This document shows positions 59,934-64,000 of a stretch of DNA of 64,000 nucleotides, in pieces (positions within the stretch are counted from its first letter, which is position 1; each line of letters begins with the position of its first letter). Made by a program: the position numbers and the translations under genes. The stretch comes from DASWJZ01 sp963761005 (lineage in GTDB: Bacteria; Pseudomonadota; Alphaproteobacteria; Rhizobiales; Afifellaceae): assembly GCA_963761005.1 (NCBI GenBank), contig CAVXFK010000010.1, positions 62,001 to 126,000 on the forward strand, read 5' to 3'. A model generated the notes under the pieces. That model ran no database searches and had not been told where the DNA came from. It saw only the letters and a list, made by a program, of their open reading frames with translations.

Positions 59934-60272
59934 CTAGTTCGTGTTGGAGGCCACCGGCTCGGCTTTCGTCCTGACTTCGGCGATCATGCTGCGCATCGCG
60001 CGCACCTTCACGCCCTCGGCGATCTGCAGCTCGACCTCGTGGTCGTCGACAACCTTCGTCACCTTACCGACGATGCCGCCATTGGTGACCACCGTGTCGC
60101 CGCGGCGGACCGCCTTCAGCATGTCCTCGCGCCGCTTCTGCGTCTGCCGCTGCGGGCGCAGGATGAGGAAGTACATTATGACGAAAATGAGCGCGAACGG
60201 CAGCAGCGTCGTCATGATGTCGAAGCTGCTGCCGCCGCCAGCAGTCTGTGCAAAGGCCGGAGTGACCCACAT
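59934..60272 (-). CDS. yajC: Sec translocon accessory protein YajC
   Basis: A 112-residue single-pass membrane protein: MWVTPAFAQTAGGGSSFDIM, hydrophobic segment LLPFALIFVIMYFLILRPQ, then QRQTQKRREDMLKAVRRGDT and VVTNGGIVGKVTKV with a basic cytoplasmic end. YajC binds SecDF and the holo-translocon. First gene of yajC-secD-secF; the promoter lies in 60273-60396, shared with the divergent DUF815 gene. Confidence 0.94.
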   Translation of the reverse strand: MWVTPAFAQTAGGGSSFDIMTTLLPFALIFVIMYFLILRPQRQTQKRREDMLKAVRRGDTVVTNGGIVGKVTKVVDDHEVELQIAEGVKVRAMRSMIAEVRTKAEPVASNTN

Positions 60273-60396
60273 GAAGGCCGATCTTCCCTCTAAAGCGGGC
60301 CGCGGCCCTTGAATTGGCGCGGACTATAGTCAGGGGCGGGGCCATTGCAACTCCGCAACCCTCAGCGCGGACGGCCCTTTGCCGCACGGTTTCGGC

Positions 60397-61314
60397 ATGA
60401 TATCGCGCCTTTCCGGGAGCCTGGGAGCCCACGTTTTGCAGGAAAGCTTCAACCCGACGCTGGACGTGCTCGAACGGATCGCCGCGGCGCTGGAGCGGCT
60501 CGCGCCGAAGCCGTCCGCCGCGACCGATTTTTCGGCCGCGGAGGCGTTCGTCTGGCACGCCGACCCGCCGCATCTGAAGCCGGTCACGAAGGTCAGCCGC
60601 GTCGCGCTCCCGCTTCTGAAGGGAATCGACCGGTCGCGCGACATCCTGATCGACAACACCAGCCGCTTCGCTTCCGGACTGCCGGCCAACAACGCCCTCC
60701 TTTGGGGCGCGCGCGGCATGGGCAAGAGCTCCCTCGTCAAGGCAGTACACGCCGCCGTCGCCGAGGGGCTGCCGGCTGAGGCCACGCCCCTCAAGCTGAT
60801 CGAGATCCACCGCGAGGATATCGAGACGCTTCCCCTTCTGATGGGGCTCCTCCGCGACAACGGCGAGCGCTTCATCCTCTTCTGCGACGATCTCTCCTTC
60901 GACGCCGGCGACGCCTCCTACAAGTCGCTGAAGGCGGCGCTCGAAGGCGGCATCGAAGGCCGGCCCGACAACGTCGTCTTCTACGCCACCTCGAACCGCC
61001 GCCATTTGATGCCGCGCGAGATGCTGGAGAACGAGCGCTCCACCGCCATCAACCCGTCCGATGCGGTGCAGGAGAAGGTGTCGCTGTCCGACCGCTTCGG
61101 CCTCTGGCTCGGCTTTCACAACTGCAGTCAGGACGAATACCTCGCCATGGTGGCGGGCTACGTCGATCATTTCGCCATCCCGGCCGAGGCAGAGGAATGG
61201 CGCGCCGAGGCGCTCGAATGGGCGACCACGCGCGGCAGCCGCTCCGGCCGCGTCGCCTGGCAGTTCGTGCAGGACCTCGCCGGCCGAAAGGGCGTCAGGC
61301 TGGAGGGAGCGTGA
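60397..61314 (+). CDS. DUF815 family AAA-type ATPase
   Basis: P-loop ATPase of about 305 residues. Walker A LLWGARGMGKSSLVKA (near residue 105), Walker B ERFILFCDDLSF, and the arginine-finger region VVFYATSNRRHLMPREMLEN are typical of DUF815 proteins. These are widespread in bacteria without a settled function. Starts at 60379 (six residues longer) or 60436 are possible. It is divergent from yajC, a neighbourhood common in Rhizobiales. Confidence 0.87.
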   Translation: MISRLSGSLGAHVLQESFNPTLDVLERIAAALERLAPKPSAATDFSAAEAFVWHADPPHLKPVTKVSRVALPLLKGIDRSRDILIDNTSRFASGLPANNALLWGARGMGKSSLVKAVHAAVAEGLPAEATPLKLIEIHREDIETLPLLMGLLRDNGERFILFCDDLSFDAGDASYKSLKAALEGGIEGRPDNVVFYATSNRRHLMPREMLENERSTAINPSDAVQEKVSLSDRFGLWLGFHNCSQDEYLAMVAGYVDHFAIPAEAEEWRAEALEWATTRGSRSGRVAWQFVQDLAGRKGVRLEGA

Positions 61315-61333
61315 TGCGCCGAGAGCGGTCCGA

Positions 61334-61347
61334 TTGACTTAGCTCAA
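61334..61347. promoter_or_regulatory. Candidate FNR/FixK-type box
   Basis: TTGACTTAGCTCAA matches the TTGA-N6-TCAA core bound by FNR, FixK and related Crp-family oxygen regulators in alphaproteobacteria. It is about 71 bases before the start codon of the HlyD gene, a suitable activator distance. Confidence 0.55.
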
Positions 61348-61417
61348 GGCGCTGAGGCGGCGGACACTTAGAGCCTGCCCGACCAATTCCCGGTTGTGCG
61401 AAAGGGCGAGGTAGGCG

Positions 61418-62413
61418 GTGCGTGGTCCGGCAGTTTTCGCCATAGCCGCCGTGCTGGTGCTTTCGGCCGGGGGCTTCCTCTATTGGGAACACACTGCAGC
61501 GGTGCGCACGCCCGAGGGGCTAGCGACCGCCAACGGTCGTGTCGAGGTGACGCGCGTCGACATCGCCTCGAAGCTCGCCGGACGCGTGGCCGAAATCGAC
61601 GTGAAAGAAGGCGACTCAGTCAAAGCCGGAGAGGTCATCGCGCGGCTCGACACTGCGGAGCTTAAGGCGCAACTCGCCGGCGCCAAGGCGGCGGTCCAAC
61701 AGGCGCTCGCGAGCATCGGCCGCGCAGAAGCCGATATCGCCACGCGGAAAGCCCAGAACGATTTGGCCGAGATCGAGATGGGACGGGCGGAGGAGCTCGC
61801 GCAGACCGCTGTCGGGTCGAAGGCCGACGTCGATCGCCGCCGCGCCGAAAATCTCGTCGCCGCGGCACAGCTTCAGGCGGCCCAGGCTGCGCTGGTTGAG
61901 GCGAATGCGACGAAGCAGGCGGCCGATGCGCAGGTCGCTCAGATCGAGGCGATGCTCGATGATTCGGAGCTGACGACGCCCGTCTCCGGCCGCGTCGAGT
62001 ACAAGCTTGTCCAGCCCGGCGAGGTCGTCGCCGCAGGCGGGCGCCTGGTCACGATCCTCGATCTTTCCGACGTGTTCATGACGATCTTCCTGCCGACCGG
62101 CGAGGCCGGCCGGGTGGCGCTGGGGTCGGACGCCCGCATCGTGCTCGATGCCGTGCCCGACTCCGTCTTCCCGGCCACCGTGTCCTTCGTGGCAGGGGAA
62201 GCGCAGTTCACGCCGAAGGCGGTCGAGACGACGAACGAGCGCCAGAAGCTCATGTATCGGGTCAAGCTCTCGATCGACCCGAAGCTGCTTGAGACGTACC
62301 GCGACTACGTGAAGGCCGGGCTGACCGGCAACGCGTATGTCCAGATCACGGCGAACGCAGCGTGGCCCGCTCGGCTTGCCGTGCGGCTCCCCGATGTCTC
62401 CCCCTCCTCCTGA
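61418..62413 (+). CDS. HlyD family membrane-fusion/periplasmic adaptor protein
   Basis: A 331-residue adaptor (YhiI/YbhG-like). N-terminal anchor (VFAIAAVLVLSAGGFLYWEH), biotinyl-lipoyl half (VDIASKLAGRVAEIDVKEGD), long coiled-coil hairpin (residues 85-180) and second lipoyl half plus beta barrel (TTPVSGRVEYKLVQPGEVVA). It starts with GTG at 61418 after an AGGGCGAGG stretch. The next gene overlaps it by 20 bases, so this is the adaptor of an ABC exporter (YhiI-RbbA-YhhJ type). Confidence 0.9.
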   Translation: MRGPAVFAIAAVLVLSAGGFLYWEHTAAVRTPEGLATANGRVEVTRVDIASKLAGRVAEIDVKEGDSVKAGEVIARLDTAELKAQLAGAKAAVQQALASIGRAEADIATRKAQNDLAEIEMGRAEELAQTAVGSKADVDRRRAENLVAAAQLQAAQAALVEANATKQAADAQVAQIEAMLDDSELTTPVSGRVEYKLVQPGEVVAAGGRLVTILDLSDVFMTIFLPTGEAGRVALGSDARIVLDAVPDSVFPATVSFVAGEAQFTPKAVETTNERQKLMYRVKLSIDPKLLETYRDYVKAGLTGNAYVQITANAAWPARLAVRLPDVSPSS

Positions 62414-64000
62414 GGCGCTTGCGGTCGAGCTAGCCGGCGTCGCCCACCGCTACGGCAAGGTGACTGCGCTTGCCGATGTGAGCCTCACCGTGGAGGCCGG
62501 CACATCGACCGCGTTCGTCGGTCCGGATGGTGTCGGCAAGTCGACGCTGCTTGCACTGATTGCCGGCGTGAAGCGCTTGCAGTCGGGAAGCGTCCGCACG
62601 CTCGGTGGCGACATCGCTTCGCGCGCGCATCGCGACGCCATCATGCAGCGCCTCGCGTACATGCCGCAGGGTCTCGGCCGCAATCTCTACCCAAGCCTCT
62701 CGGTCAACGAGAACATCGACTATTTCGGCCGCCTCTTCGGGCTGTCCGCCGAGGAGCGCCGCGTGCGCATCGAGCGGCTGCTCGTCGCGACGGGCTTGAG
62801 CCCCTTCCCTGACAGACCCGCCGGAAAGCTTTCCGGCGGAATGAAGCAGAAGCTCTCCTTGTGCTGCACGTTGGTGCACGACCCCGACCTTCTCATTCTC
62901 GACGAGCCGACGACCGGCGTCGATCCGCTGTCGCGAAGGCAGTTCTGGCGGCTGATCGACAGCATCAAGGCGGAGCGGCCGGAGCTCACCATCCTGGTCG
63001 CCACGGCCTACATGGAAGAGGCCGCGCGCTTCGACCGGGTTGTGGCGATCGACGAAGGACGCGTGTTCGCTGATGGCACGACCGCAGAGATCCTTGCGCG
63101 GACCGGCTCCCACACGCTCGAGGAGGCCTACGTCGCGCTGCACGGCAAGGCGAAGTCGCCGGAGGCGCCGCCCGCGCCATTGGAACTCCATGCCGGCGGT
63201 CCGCCGGCGATCGTGGCGGAGAATCTGACGCGGCGATTCGGCAGCTTCACCGCCGTCGATCACGTGAGCTTCAGCATCCGCCGCGGCGAGATCTTCGGAT
63301 TCCTGGGCTCGAACGGTTGCGGCAAGACCACCACGATGAAGATGCTGACGGGCCTCCTCGATATCAGCGAGGGGCGGGCCGAGCTGCTCGGGCGGCCAGT
63401 CGAAGCGCGCGACGGCGAAGCGCGGCTCAGGGTCGGCTACATGTCGCAGTCCTTCTCGCTTTACGAGGAGCTGACGGTCCGCGCGAACCTGAAGCTCCAC
63501 GCCGAGATCTACCGCATCCCAAGGAGTGAGATTCAAGCGCGCGTCGAGGATGCGCTCCGCTATTTCGGCCTCGTCGATGCGGCAGACCAGAAGCCATCGC
63601 ATCTGCCGCTCGGCATGCGGCAGCGGCTTCAGCTCGCCGCCGCTTGTCTGCACCGGCCGGAGGTGCTGATCCTCGACGAGCCGACATCCGGCGTCGATCC
63701 CACAGCGCGCGATATGTTCTGGTCGCTGCTGCATGACCTCTCGCGGCGCGACGCCGTCACCATCTTCATCTCGACGCACTTCATGAACGAGGCCGAGCGC
63801 TGCGACCGCATCTCGCTGATGCACGCGGGCCGCGTTCTCGCCGTCGGAACACCGGACGAATTGCGTCGCGCCAAGGGCGCCCCGAGCCTCGAGGAAGCGT
63901 TCATCGCCTATCTCGAGGAGGCCGACCCCGACGGAGCCGGCGCCGTGACGCCGCGCATCGATGTGCAGGCGCCGCGCGGCGAGAAGCGCCCGAGCTCCCG
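62394..64000 (+). CDS. ABC exporter ATPase with two nucleotide-binding domains (RbbA-like), partial
   Basis: At least 535 residues, cut by the window end. Domain 1: Walker A GPDGVGKST, signature LSGGMKQKL, Walker B LLILDEPTTGVD. Domain 2: Walker A GSNGCGKTT, Walker B VLILDEPTSGVD, but signature LPLGMRQRL instead of LSGG-x-Q. Such fused ATPases (RbbA/YhiH) usually continue into an ABC-2 membrane domain. Start codon ATG at 62394 lies within the HlyD gene. The export substrate is unknown. Confidence 0.9.
   Translation, partial: MSPPPPEALAVELAGVAHRYGKVTALADVSLTVEAGTSTAFVGPDGVGKSTLLALIAGVKRLQSGSVRTLGGDIASRAHRDAIMQRLAYMPQGLGRNLYPSLSVNENIDYFGRLFGLSAEERRVRIERLLVATGLSPFPDRPAGKLSGGMKQKLSLCCTLVHDPDLLILDEPTTGVDPLSRRQFWRLIDSIKAERPELTILVATAYMEEAARFDRVVAIDEGRVFADGTTAEILARTGSHTLEEAYVALHGKAKSPEAPPAPLELHAGGPPAIVAENLTRRFGSFTAVDHVSFSIRRGEIFGFLGSNGCGKTTTMKMLTGLLDISEGRAELLGRPVEARDGEARLRVGYMSQSFSLYEELTVRANLKLHAEIYRIPRSEIQARVEDALRYFGLVDAADQKPSHLPLGMRQRLQLAAACLHRPEVLILDEPTSGVDPTARDMFWSLLHDLSRRDAVTIFISTHFMNEAERCDRISLMHAGRVLAVGTPDELRRAKGAPSLEEAFIAYLEEADPDGAGAVTPRIDVQAPRGEKRPSS

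Overview
The window comes from a high-GC alphaproteobacterium, most likely of the order Hyphomicrobiales (Rhizobiales). The pointers are a phosphatidylcholine synthase, an IalB-family protein, DUF1127 and DUF815 proteins, LexA sites of the direct-repeat GTTC-N7-GTTC type, and two syntenies usual in that order (tgt-queA-ppi-ppi-coaD-gyrA ... ssb ... uvrA, and trmFO ... NDUFAF6-like / Mth938-like / secF-secD-yajC / DUF815). I cannot name genus or species.

Layout. 0.1-4.9 kb: a BMP-type (nucleoside-type) ABC importer on the minus strand. 5.0-6.7 kb: a YadG/YadH-like ABC exporter. 6.7-15.7 kb: quinone oxidoreductase, TerC, phosphatidylcholine synthase, an FAD monooxygenase, a membrane protein, HspQ, IalB, an oligopeptide-type binding protein and a DsbA/FrnE-like protein. 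15.7-24.6 kb: queuosine genes (tgt, queA), two cyclophilins, coaD, gyrA, a methyltransferase and MarC. 24.6-28.1 kb: a sulfite dehydrogenase with its cytochrome c, next to an ECF sigma/anti-sigma pair. 28.2-34.2 kb: DUF1801, ssb with a LexA box, then small metabolic genes. 34.5-45.9 kb: an accessory region with two nearly identical IS5-family copies, one IS3-family copy, a DUF4062/P-loop NTPase gene, uvrA with its own LexA box, and a three-gene cassette headed by a GHKL-type ATPase gene that carries two IS insertions. 46.4-54 kb: carbonic anhydrase, cold-shock protein, small proteins, Gfo/Idh/MocA oxidoreductase, NUDIX, CorA, DUF1127 and trmFO. 54-60.3 kb: DUF4153, NDUFAF6-like and NDUFAF3-like proteins, SecF, SecD, YajC. 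60.4-64 kb: DUF815 ATPase and an HlyD plus double-ATPase (RbbA-like) ABC exporter preceded by an FNR/FixK-like site; this operon runs off the end.

Two things stand out. First, removing the two IS elements with one copy of each target duplication restores a continuous 481-codon GHKL ATPase frame, followed by two overlapping, co-oriented genes of unknown function. This looks like a compact, inactivated defence-type cassette. Second, at least eleven genes, including conserved ones such as uvrA and trmFO, are broken by single-base insertions or deletions, mostly small homopolymer changes. That pattern points to indel errors in the assembly rather than true decay, so every frameshift below should be checked against reads before it is called biological.
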